Origin: Desulfocapsa sp.
Lineage (GTDB): Bacteria > Desulfobacterota > Desulfobulbia > Desulfobulbales > Desulfocapsaceae
Direction: 5' to 3'
Length of the DNA stretch: 5,926 nt
Assembly (NCBI GenBank): GCA_029942265.1
Contig: JAOZTO010000169.1
Span: 1-5,926, forward strand
The position numbers and the translations under genes are program-made. Below, one piece after another: positions 1-5,425 of this stretch (position 1 is its first letter; the number at the start of each line of letters is the position of its first letter). Under the pieces are notes generated by a model. The model ran no database searches, had not been told where the DNA came from, and worked only from the letters and a program-made list of their open reading frames with translations.

Positions 1-152
1 GGTTGTAAGAGTTGTACTGTGTTTTCAACCCATGTCAGTCCGTTTTTTCCCTTAATCAGATGTTTGGGATGCCCCATTCTGGAGCTACGACCACCAATTA
101 ACAGACATGCTCGAAGAGGTTTCTGGCAGTACTGGGAAGAAGATTCATTCAT
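1..152 (-). CDS. MobA-like molybdenum cofactor guanylyltransferase / NTP transferase, 5' part only
   Basis: Only the first 50 codons are in the window; the gene continues past the left edge. It starts at an ATG (150-152) lying inside the end of mqnD, so the two genes overlap by 8 bp and are probably translated together. Residues 18-33 read LIGGRSSRMGHPKHLI, the glycine-rich nucleotide-binding loop (GGxSxRMGxxK) of the MobA/NTP_transf_3 family. Members attach GMP or CMP to molybdopterin in the cytoplasm, using GTP or CTP. The loop sits slightly later than in E. coli MobA because of a short polar N-terminal extension. The fold and nucleotidyl-transfer chemistry are fairly secure from this loop. 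The substrate (guanylyl, cytidylyl or another sugar-phosphate acceptor) cannot be settled from 50 residues, so no symbol is given. No Shine-Dalgarno sequence is obvious. Confidence 0.75.
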   Translation of the reverse strand, partial: MNESSSQYCQKPLRACLLIGGRSSRMGHPKHLIKGKNGLTWVENTVQLLQ

Positions 153-990
153 AGCTGCACTGTAGTTGTTGAGAAGAATTGGGAATAATTTTCGCATTGC
201 GCCCATATTCCAAAAATTGCTCAACAGCTTTTATTCCCTCTGTCCCTAAGTCTTTAGAGTAGGTATTTACATAGAGGTCTATATGATTTTGCATTACTTC
301 TCTATCCATTTCCTGGGCATAATGCCTAATATATGGAAAACATTCATCTCGATTTTTATCAGCCCAGACAATAGAATTATAAATAGCCCGATCAATCTGT
401 GCGATCCGCTCTTTTCCTAATGAACGTTTAGCAGCAATACACCCTAATGGTATTGGATATCCGGAGGTTTCCTCCCACCAGCTGCCAAGATCTTGCAAAC
501 AAACAAGCCCCTGTTCTTTATAGGTGAATCTACTTTCATGGATAATCACGCCTGCATCAACTTCTTCATTTATCACCGCATCCATAATGGTATCAAAGCG
601 ATGTTCGACCAGATCACCTGATTTTGGCGCATACATACGAAAAAGAAGATTAGCGGTGGTTAGTCGACCGGGTATTGCGATCTTTGCATCAGCAAGCATT
701 GTCGAATCAAATCCTGGCTTGGCAACCAGAAGCGGTCCACACCCTCGGCCAAGTGCCGATCCTGCTGAAAGAACACAATAGTTATCCAGCACATGACCAA
801 GTGCATGAAAGGAAAGCTTGGTGATATCAAGATCAGTATTTACAGCACGAGAATTCAAGGCTTCAACATCTTCAAGCAGTGGTGGATCTAACTGAACCCC
901 AGACAACTCAACTTTGCCATGGATCAACGCATAAAAAATATATGTATCATTGGGACAAGGTGAATAGCCAATGCTGTATGTGTCTGTCAT
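145..990 (-). CDS. mqnD: 1,4-dihydroxy-6-naphthoate synthase (futalosine menaquinone pathway)
   Basis: This cytoplasmic enzyme converts cyclic dehypoxanthinylfutalosine to 1,4-dihydroxy-6-naphthoate, a late step of the futalosine route to menaquinone. The 281-residue protein has the periplasmic-binding-protein-like fold of the family. Visible hallmarks are SPCPND at 10-15 near the N-terminus, DITKLS at 55-60, GRGCGP at 81-86, the PGRLTTAN loop at about 107-114, and IHE at 150-152. His151 corresponds to the catalytic histidine of characterised MqnD proteins. The frame is open upstream to 1044, but the ATG at 990 is chosen: homologues begin just before the YSIGYSPCPND strand, and an AAGGGA site lies 11 bp upstream. 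The start overlaps the mqnB stop as ATGA, which indicates translational coupling. The protein is full length with no missing key residue. Confidence 0.96.
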   Translation of the reverse strand: MTDTYSIGYSPCPNDTYIFYALIHGKVELSGVQLDPPLLEDVEALNSRAVNTDLDITKLSFHALGHVLDNYCVLSAGSALGRGCGPLLVAKPGFDSTMLADAKIAIPGRLTTANLLFRMYAPKSGDLVEHRFDTIMDAVINEEVDAGVIIHESRFTYKEQGLVCLQDLGSWWEETSGYPIPLGCIAAKRSLGKERIAQIDRAIYNSIVWADKNRDECFPYIRHYAQEMDREVMQNHIDLYVNTYSKDLGTEGIKAVEQFLEYGRNAKIIPNSSQQLQCSYE

Positions 991-1706
991 TCTATTGATA
1001 ATCCCTTTCGAGTACCTTTTAAGGTTGGGGCGAAAAAGGCGCACTCTTTCAAGGCATATTTTAATAAAATAGCTGCAACTTGCCCTGCCTTAGAGCAAGC
1101 TTCTGCGAGTTTCCAGCGTGATAGATCCCTGTCTTCCACAAAGTTTGAAATTGTACGCATTTCAAGCATGGGAAGATTAAATGCATCGCAAACTCTTGCA
1201 ACAGCTGCACCTTCCATATTTTCGCACAATCCATCATACTTGGAACACAGCATGTGGCCTCGATCTTTTGTCCCACTAACTCCGCAAACCGTGACAAAGT
1301 TCCCTGCCCTGCTGTTAAAATCATTCTCTAATAATAAGGATTCTGCTCTATTCACTATTTCAGCACTGAGAGTATAGGACAATTGAGGGGAAAGATTCCC
1401 AGCAAGAGATTCAATTCTATCTGGGTGACAGATACCAAAGTCTCCCATAACTTCTCGTTCCGCCAGACAAATATCCAAGAGTTTTGCACTGTTTGTATCT
1501 TCACGTAGATATGCACCAGCAACACCAAAATTCAACACACCCTGAATGGACTGTGTGCTATGTTGTTCAAGAAATCTGCTAAGATGAAGTGTTGTCTCCA
1601 CCAGACCAACGCCAGTGACCAGACCAATCCATTCATCTGATTTCGGAGTAATCCAATCAGCAAGAGCCTGCATTTCAAATTCTGTTGCACAAACGACTAG
1701 GAACAT
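987..1706 (-). CDS. mqnB: Futalosine hydrolase
   Basis: The enzyme cleaves futalosine to dehypoxanthine futalosine and hypoxanthine in the cytoplasm, the second step of the futalosine menaquinone pathway. At 239 residues it has the size of the nucleoside phosphorylase/MTAN-like superfamily. The first strand VVCATEFEM (4-12) is typical of MqnB. It is followed by TGVGLVETT (31-39), NFGVAGA (59-65), the ENMEGAA purine/ribose-binding motif (162-168), RTISN (184-188) and EDRD (191-194), which carries the expected acidic catalytic residue. It leads a minus-strand operon with mqnD. The start at 1706 matches the usual N-terminus, but no Shine-Dalgarno sequence is evident upstream. A methylthioadenosine nucleosidase is the main alternative; the N-terminal sequence and the coupling to mqnD make MqnB much more likely. 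A MITE-like element inserted 36 bp upstream separates it from the divergent queA. Confidence 0.95.
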   Translation of the reverse strand: MFLVVCATEFEMQALADWITPKSDEWIGLVTGVGLVETTLHLSRFLEQHSTQSIQGVLNFGVAGAYLREDTNSAKLLDICLAEREVMGDFGICHPDRIESLAGNLSPQLSYTLSAEIVNRAESLLLENDFNSRAGNFVTVCGVSGTKDRGHMLCSKYDGLCENMEGAAVARVCDAFNLPMLEMRTISNFVEDRDLSRWKLAEACSKAGQVAAILLKYALKECAFFAPTLKGTRKGLSIE

Positions 1707-1741
1707 GGTAAGAATATAGTTTTTTTCGAGCTTATTTATAC

Positions 1742-1892
1742 GTAACCATTCAGCGAGTACTACCTGCTAATTGGCATAACACTGAACTGTAACTTGCTGT
1801 GCCTCATATTCGCTCATTTGGACATGAGAAACATACTATTGCTATGTGAAAATGTTCAAATGGGCGAAGATGGGGTGCAACTGAATATTTAC
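1742..1892 (+). mobile_element. MITE-like element, copy 1 (IS66-like ends)
   Basis: This 151-bp non-coding element is related along its length to 3571-3719. It begins GTAACCATTCAG and ends CTGAATATTTAC, forming imperfect terminal inverted repeats. Flanking octamers are ATTTATAC (1734-1741) and GTTTATAC (1893-1900), a 7/8 match read as a decayed 8-bp target duplication. An internal hairpin pairs CATTTGGACAT (1815-1825) with ATGTTCAAATG (1852-1862) through one G-T wobble, with an inner ACATA/TATGT stem. GTAA termini and 8-bp duplications are known for IS66-family elements; the link is inferred, since there is no transposase. Removing the element and one octamer would leave about 52 bp between mqnB and queA, so it has expanded a compact divergent promoter region. 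The mismatches suggest it is the older of the two copies. Confidence 0.85.
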
Positions 1893-1917
1893 GTTTATAC
1901 AATATATTTAAAGTCAT

Positions 1918-2997
1918 ATGCAACAGGAATTCGCTCTTCAATCATACAACTACATTCTCCCACAGAAAAATATCGCACAGCACCCCGCAGATTCTAGGGA
2001 AAATTCACGCCTTCTTACCTTGAACAGATTCAATGGAAACCGCACACATACCCGTTTCCATACCCTTATCGACTTGCTGAATCCAGGCGATCTTTTAGTG
2101 GTAAACGACACAAAAGTTTTCCCTGCACGTCTTTATGGCAAAAAAGAAAGTGGAGGTAAAGTAGAAGTCTTTTTACTTTCATACCCTGTGGAAAAAGCTA
2201 AGACAAGTACCCACAAACAAGCTGAAGTCACCACATTAATCAAAAGCTCAAAACGCCCAAAGCCAGGCAGTATTCTTTTTTTAGGCCCTGATTTAAAGGC
2301 AAAAGTACTGGAATTGCTCGAAAGCGGAAAGGTTATAATCAAGCTCATTTATCCTTGTGACAAAGATCTTTCAATTATTCTTGAAGAATATGGTCACGTC
2401 CCACTGCCTCCTTATATTAATAGGTCTGAGGGAACAACAAAAGAAGACAAAGAACGCTACCAGACGGTATATGCTCAAAATCTAGGTGCAGTTGCTGCTC
2501 CAACAGCTGGCCTTCATTTTTCAGAAAAATTATTGTGTGACATTCGAGACAAAGGTGTGCACACCACTCGAATTACTCTTCACGTCGGACATGGAACATT
2601 TGCTCCTGTTCGCTGTGAAGACATACGAGAGCATAACATCCATCAAGAATTCATATCAGTAAGTGTCGAAAGTGCCGACAAAATCAATCGTACAAAACAG
2701 GCTGGGGGAAAGATATGGGCAGTGGGAACCACCACCGTTCGAACCATCGAATTTATGGCTGATGATGAAGGCCAAGTGCAGGCAGGAGATAAATGGTGTA
2801 ATCTTTACATCATGCCCGGATACACATTTAAAGTGGTGGATAATCTCATTACCAATTTTCATCTTCCAGAATCATCCCTGCTCTTCCTCGTTTCAGCACT
2901 ATGCGGCAGAGAAACATTAATGGAAACGTACCAAGAGGCCATTAACAGGGACTATCTTTTCTATTCTTATGGCGATGCCATGGTTATCTATGGTTGA
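1918..2997 (+). CDS. queA: S-adenosylmethionine:tRNA ribosyltransferase-isomerase
   Basis: QueA transfers and isomerises the ribosyl group of S-adenosylmethionine onto 7-aminomethyl-7-deazaguanine at the wobble position of tRNAs with GUN anticodons, giving epoxyqueuosine. It is cytoplasmic. The 359-residue protein shows the family blocks in order: NYILPQKNIAQHP (11-23), VVNDTKVFPARLYG (61-74), HVPLPPYI (160-167), VAAPTAGLHF (192-201), HVGHGTFAPV (222-231), TTTVRTIE (271-278), TNFHLPESSLL (312-322) and YSYGDAMVI (349-357). It is slightly longer than usual, largely from a polar insert around 92-103. The ATG at 1918 is the first possible start, because the frame has a stop at 1909-1911. No Shine-Dalgarno sequence precedes it, and the AT-rich 5' stretch begins 25 bp after the MITE-like element ends. 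It appears to be monocistronic. Confidence 0.97.
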   Translation: MQQEFALQSYNYILPQKNIAQHPADSRENSRLLTLNRFNGNRTHTRFHTLIDLLNPGDLLVVNDTKVFPARLYGKKESGGKVEVFLLSYPVEKAKTSTHKQAEVTTLIKSSKRPKPGSILFLGPDLKAKVLELLESGKVIIKLIYPCDKDLSIILEEYGHVPLPPYINRSEGTTKEDKERYQTVYAQNLGAVAAPTAGLHFSEKLLCDIRDKGVHTTRITLHVGHGTFAPVRCEDIREHNIHQEFISVSVESADKINRTKQAGGKIWAVGTTTVRTIEFMADDEGQVQAGDKWCNLYIMPGYTFKVVDNLITNFHLPESSLLFLVSALCGRETLMETYQEAINRDYLFYSYGDAMVIYG

Positions 2998-3020
2998 TGG
3001 AGCCAATGTTTATCGTGCCA

Positions 3021-3317
3021 TCATGAATTAGCTGTTGCACATGGGCAACTTCCACCTGTTTTACAAGGCGGTGCAGATGTTGTGGTGCTTGACTCTTTTT
3101 TAGATTCTTTTTTGGATTCTTTCTTGCTTTCAGGCTTCGCAGAAGCATAACCATCAGCGTACCAACCGCCACCTTTAAGTGCAAAAGAACTCTTGGACAT
3201 TATCTTTTTAACAGGACCTTCACAGTCCGGGCATTGAGTTAAAGGGGCATCGGCCATTCGTTGCTGAATTTCTAAAATTTTCTCACATGCAGGGCATTCG
3301 TATTCGTAAACAGGCAT
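3021..3317 (-). CDS. FmdB-family zinc-ribbon protein with Lys/Glu repeats and Cys-rich tail
   Basis: This is a 98-residue protein. Residues 1-8 (MPVYEYEC) begin the typical FmdB/CxxC_CXXC_SSSS ribbon. Cysteine pairs CPAC (8-11) and CPDC (29-32) should bind one zinc ion, and the SKSSFALKGGGWY segment (41-53) is the usual block after it. The tail is low in complexity, with three KKES units at 65-76, then a Ser/Thr run and a CX5CXC cluster (Cys85, 91, 93) that could bind a metal. FmdB was named for a putative regulator of formamidase, but the role of most family members is unknown, so none is assigned. The ATG at 3317 is chosen over an upstream one at 3362 because homologues start MPxYEYxC and GGAG lies 5 bp before it. 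It is convergent with queA, with 23 bp between stop codons. Confidence 0.9.
   Translation of the reverse strand: MPVYEYECPACEKILEIQQRMADAPLTQCPDCEGPVKKIMSKSSFALKGGGWYADGYASAKPESKKESKKESKKESSTTTSAPPCKTGGSCPCATANS
3091..3126 (-). repeat. Three tandem 12-bp units encoding KKES
   Basis: Three near-identical 12-bp units (3091-3102, 3103-3114, 3115-3126) lie in frame in the FmdB-like gene and encode most of residues 65-76. The units differ only at synonymous positions. In-frame 12-bp units with A-rich runs are prone to copy-number change that would alter tail length without breaking the frame. Confidence 0.85.
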
Positions 3318-3401
3318 TTTTACTCCACTTTTTATATGATTAGTCACAACACAATACAACAAATATCACTCATTCCATGTAGCTACCGTATGGGAGATGC
3401 T

Positions 3402-3430
3402 ACTCTAATGCTCCATTTTCAGCATGTCAA
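3402..3430 (-). promoter_or_regulatory. Candidate sigma-70 promoter for the FmdB-like gene
   Basis: Read on the minus strand, a perfect TTGACA (3425-3430) is followed by a 17-bp spacer and TAGAGT (3402-3407, 4/6 to TATAAT). Transcription would begin near 3395, giving a leader of about 78 nt to the ATG at 3317. Support is by motif only. Confidence 0.45.
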
Positions 3431-3464
3431 CACCCCAATATTTTACTGTGAATTTCCCATCGAT

Positions 3465-3512
3465 GAGTCCGTTGATACACCAGATCGACCTATTATTCTT
3501 TAGGACGGACTC
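3465..3512. repeat. 8-bp inverted repeat in the fmdB-murI divergent region
   Basis: GAGTCCGT (3465-3472) and ACGGACTC (3505-3512) are perfect inverted copies separated by 32 bp. They lie between the candidate minus-strand promoter for the FmdB-like gene and the candidate plus-strand promoter for murI. They could be operator half-sites or the base of a long stem-loop, but nothing identifies a binding protein. The rest of 3363-3570 shows no coding potential that I can recognise. Confidence 0.4.
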
Positions 3513-3527
3513 TAACCTTTAAACGAC

Positions 3528-3555
3528 TTGACTTTTACACAACCCGATATAGTAT
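3528..3555 (+). promoter_or_regulatory. Candidate promoter for the murI operon, now upstream of the MITE-like element
   Basis: TTGACT (3528-3533, 5/6 to consensus) is followed by a 16-bp spacer and TAGTAT (3550-3555, 4/6). The start site would fall near 3562, beside the MITE insertion point. Without the element the leader to the murI ATG would be about 40-45 nt. With it, the transcript would carry the whole 149-nt hairpin element first. Motif evidence only. Confidence 0.4.
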
Positions 3556-3570
3556 CAAAGTACTCTTTTC

Positions 3571-3719
3571 GTAACTTCAGCCAATACCTGATAATTGGCA
3601 AAACACTGAACTGTAATTGTTCAAATGTGCCTCATATTCGTTCATTTGAACATTCGAAGCATAGTTTGCTATGTGAGAATGTTCAAATGGGCTAAGATTG
3701 GATGTAGCTGAGTAGTTAC
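3571..3719 (+). mobile_element. MITE-like element, copy 2, with perfect 8-bp target duplication
   Basis: This 149-bp non-coding element is related to 1742-1892 and lies in the same orientation. It begins GTAACTTCAGC and ends GCTGAGTAGTTAC; these pair except for a 2-nt gap in the left end. The octamer CTCTTTTC occurs exactly at 3563-3570 and 3720-3727, which fixes both boundaries and shows it inserted as a unit. Inside, CATTTGAACATTC (3643-3655) and GAATGTTCAAATG (3677-3689) form a perfect 13-bp stem enclosing a CATAG-TTTG-CTATG hairpin (3660-3673). An additional GTTCAAATG at 3619-3627, absent from copy 1, could pair instead with 3643-3651. There is no transposase, so mobilisation in trans by an IS66-like enzyme is inferred from the GTAA ends and 8-bp duplication. 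It lies 42 bp before the murI ATG. Confidence 0.92.
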
Positions 3720-3761
3720 CTCTTTTCAATAAACAAAAAAACATCAAACGAGTCATTGAAA

Positions 3762-4538
3762 ATGATTGGTATTTTTGATTCCGGTGTCGGTGGCTTGACG
3801 GTAGCTCGTGCCATTGAACAATTACTTCCTGACCATTCCCTCACCTATTACGGTGATATTGCAAAAACTCCCTACGGCCCCAAAAGCCCTGAGACTATAA
3901 TAAAGTACTCTATTCACAACACTGAGTTCTTGTTGGATAAAGGGGCTGAATTAATAGTTATTGCCTGCAATTCAGCTTCTTCTGTTGCCACAGAAACATT
4001 ACGAAAACGTTTTCATGTTCCCATCCTCGAAGTCATCAGTCCTGCCGCACAGCGAGCCATACAAACAAGCAAAAATGGACGGATTGGTGTTATCGGAACC
4101 AGAGCCACCATAAAAAGTGGCGTTTATGAAAAAAAAATCACCGCCGAACGACCCGACTGCACCATCTTTCAGGTAGCATGTCCGCTGCTTGTACCATTAG
4201 TAGAAGAAGATTGGTTAAACAAACGTGAGACCAAGATGATCTTACGGCGCTATCTACATCCCCTTAAAAATAAACAGATCGACACACTGGTTCTTGGCTG
4301 TACACACTATCCTCTATTAAAAAATTTAATTCAGGCTCGAATCGGAAAAAAAGTTAATCTTATAGATTCATCCATAGAAACTGCACACTATGTAAAAGAT
4401 TTTCTCATCCGAAATCCTTCTGTTATATCAAAATCTAAAGACGCTACTCATCGCTACTACGCCTCGGACAGTACAGAAGCTGCGATACAGGTAGCCAAAC
4501 GTATTTTTTCCCGTCCAGTGGAGCTTATTGTTATATGA
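3762..4538 (+). CDS. murI: Glutamate racemase
   Basis: MurI interconverts L- and D-glutamate without a cofactor in the cytoplasm, supplying D-glutamate for peptidoglycan. The protein is 258 residues, normal for the family. Visible motifs are FDSGVGG (5-11), which includes the conserved Asp6, then YYGDIAKTPYG (29-39), IACNSASS (67-74) with catalytic Cys69, and LGCTHYPLL (178-186) with catalytic Cys180 and its partner histidine. ACNSAS replaces the more usual ACNTAS, a conservative change. The ATG at 3762 is preferred to an in-frame TTG at 3756, since a short GAG site at 3750-3752 suits the ATG (9 bp) but is too close to the TTG. The stop overlaps the lolA start as ATGA. A MITE-like element lies between the gene and its likely promoter. 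Confidence 0.97.
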   Translation: MIGIFDSGVGGLTVARAIEQLLPDHSLTYYGDIAKTPYGPKSPETIIKYSIHNTEFLLDKGAELIVIACNSASSVATETLRKRFHVPILEVISPAAQRAIQTSKNGRIGVIGTRATIKSGVYEKKITAERPDCTIFQVACPLLVPLVEEDWLNKRETKMILRRYLHPLKNKQIDTLVLGCTHYPLLKNLIQARIGKKVNLIDSSIETAHYVKDFLIRNPSVISKSKDATHRYYASDSTEAAIQVAKRIFSRPVELIVI

Positions 4539-5248
4539 AACCATTACAAATATCATTAATTCTCTTCTTCTCATTTTTCGTTTTTTTGTGGATGATTGTA
4601 TTTTCTAATTCTCAAATTGCCTTTGCTGAATCGCCTGAATCTGTTGCGACACGAGTGCAGCATACCTACGACACAATACAATCACTCACCTTTGATTTTA
4701 TTCAAGATACTAGGGGGCAGCTTAGCGGACGTCCAAAGAAAGGACAGGGACAGGCCTTCTTTGTTAAGACTAAAACTAACCAAGATGTTTCTGGACAAAT
4801 GCGCTGGAATTATTTTGCCCCAGACAAACAGGTACTTGTAAGTGATGGAATTGATTTTTCAATGTATTTTGAATCTCTTAACCAGATGATTGTTACTTCA
4901 TCCGAGGCTCTGCGACAAGACCTCACCTATTCTTTTTTTACTGGTTCAGGGGATGTCTTAAAGGATTTTACAATACTGGGATCAGATCAGAAAGACGCTA
5001 CGCAAGATCAAACTGCCGTAATCAAACTTATTCCGAAGGCTAAACAATCACAAATTGCTGAAATCAGTATCTGGGTCACCAACGATTCTCTTATTCGCCG
5101 TATAGAAATACTCGATCATTTCGACACGCTTACTGTACTTAATTTCAGCAATATTAAAACCAACACACTTGATGTGAATGATGAAGAGCTAATAAATAAA
5201 CTCTTCAATTTTACACCACCGGATGGCACTGAAATAATCCACCAGTAA
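4535..5248 (+). CDS. lolA: LolA-family outer-membrane lipoprotein carrier protein
   Basis: LolA is a periplasmic chaperone that takes lipoproteins from the LolCDE transporter and carries them to the outer membrane. The 237-residue precursor has a signal peptide: a hydrophobic segment at about 6-23 and a likely signal peptidase I site after AFA (29-31). The family core follows: VQHTYDTIQSLTFDFIQDT (about 42-60), then GQMRWNYFAPDKQVLVSDG and FESLNQM, matching the usual RW-x-Y-x-x-P-x-x-Q...SDG...Q pattern. The mature part, about 206 residues, is somewhat longer than E. coli LolA. The start overlaps the murI stop as ATGA, and GTGGAG inside murI ends 11 bp upstream, so the two genes are probably co-translated. 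The stop TAA overlaps an ATG (TAATG). The family is clear; orthology with the classical single-copy lolA rather than a paralogue cannot be proved here. Confidence 0.9.
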   Translation: MKPLQISLILFFSFFVFLWMIVFSNSQIAFAESPESVATRVQHTYDTIQSLTFDFIQDTRGQLSGRPKKGQGQAFFVKTKTNQDVSGQMRWNYFAPDKQVLVSDGIDFSMYFESLNQMIVTSSEALRQDLTYSFFTGSGDVLKDFTILGSDQKDATQDQTAVIKLIPKAKQSQIAEISIWVTNDSLIRRIEILDHFDTLTVLNFSNIKTNTLDVNDEELINKLFNFTPPDGTEIIHQ

Positions 5249-5252
5249 TGAT

Positions 5253-5425
5253 TGACAGACTTGTAAAAAATATGAATTTTGGATGGATTTGTAGATAAGC
5301 GCAGACTTCGAAAAGCTTCATATTCGAGGCACGGAAATTTCGTATCATTTCGGCGTACTAGAGTACGTTGAAATGATACGAAATTTGCAGTAACGAAGAA
5401 GATGAAGAGTTTTTACGAATCTATC
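5253..5425. mobile_element. Palindromic MITE-like element between lolA and the radical SAM gene
   Basis: This non-coding element of about 173 bp has imperfect terminal inverted repeats: GACAGACTTGTAAAAA (5254-5269) at the left pairs with TTTTTACGAATCTATC (5410-5425) at the right, with a few mismatches. The direct repeat ATGAT lies on both sides (5248-5252 and 5426-5430) and is read as a 5-bp target duplication. The exact ends are uncertain by 1 bp because terminal bases overlap the repeat. A large stem-loop occupies the middle. It is unrelated by eye to the GTAA-ended elements and holds no transposase gene. The outermost base pairing and central stem make it either a MITE or a REP-like element. 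It is longer than a typical terminator, though its hairpin could reduce read-through from lolA. Confidence 0.75.
5335..5386 (+). repeat. 24-bp stem, 4-nt loop perfect-type hairpin
   Basis: The arms 5335-5358 and 5363-5386 are inverted copies over 24 bp. Only two positions differ, and both become G-U pairs in plus-strand RNA. The loop is TAGA (5359-5362). Each arm starts or ends with AAATTT and contains CGTATCATTTC or its complement. This is the core of the palindromic element. As no T-run follows directly, it is not a standard intrinsic terminator, but it should be a strong block to RNA decay or ribosome passage. Confidence 0.92.

Noticed and set aside
1061..1324. 87-codon minus-strand frame inside mqnB
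   Set aside because: It lies wholly in another frame of mqnB, which has all expected catalytic motifs, and resembles no known protein.
1794..1997. 67-codon open frame on the plus strand upstream of queA
   Set aside because: It runs through the MITE-like element and into queA in another frame, with no recognisable protein features.
2995..3020. Possible bidirectional terminator between queA and the FmdB-like gene (TGATGG...CCATCA)
   Set aside because: The stem is only 6 bp with a long loop, GC-poor, and has no T-run on either side.
3461..3512. CGATGAGTCCG followed by GGACGGACTC resembles part of a hammerhead ribozyme core (CUGAUGAGUCCGU...GGAC)
   Set aside because: The invariant GAAA after stem II and a proper cleavage-site stem are missing, and the loop is 32 nt. 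I kept it only as an inverted repeat.
5335..5386. Intrinsic terminator for the murI-lolA operon
   Set aside because: The 24-bp stem is strong but no T-run follows the right arm, it is part of a larger symmetric element, and it sits about 90 bp after lolA. A partial terminating effect remains possible.
5249..5425. RiPP precursor peptide gene directly upstream of the radical SAM gene
   Set aside because: The stretch is accounted for by a palindromic insertion element. The only short frame (16 codons) lacks a leader/core pattern and is explained by the target duplication.
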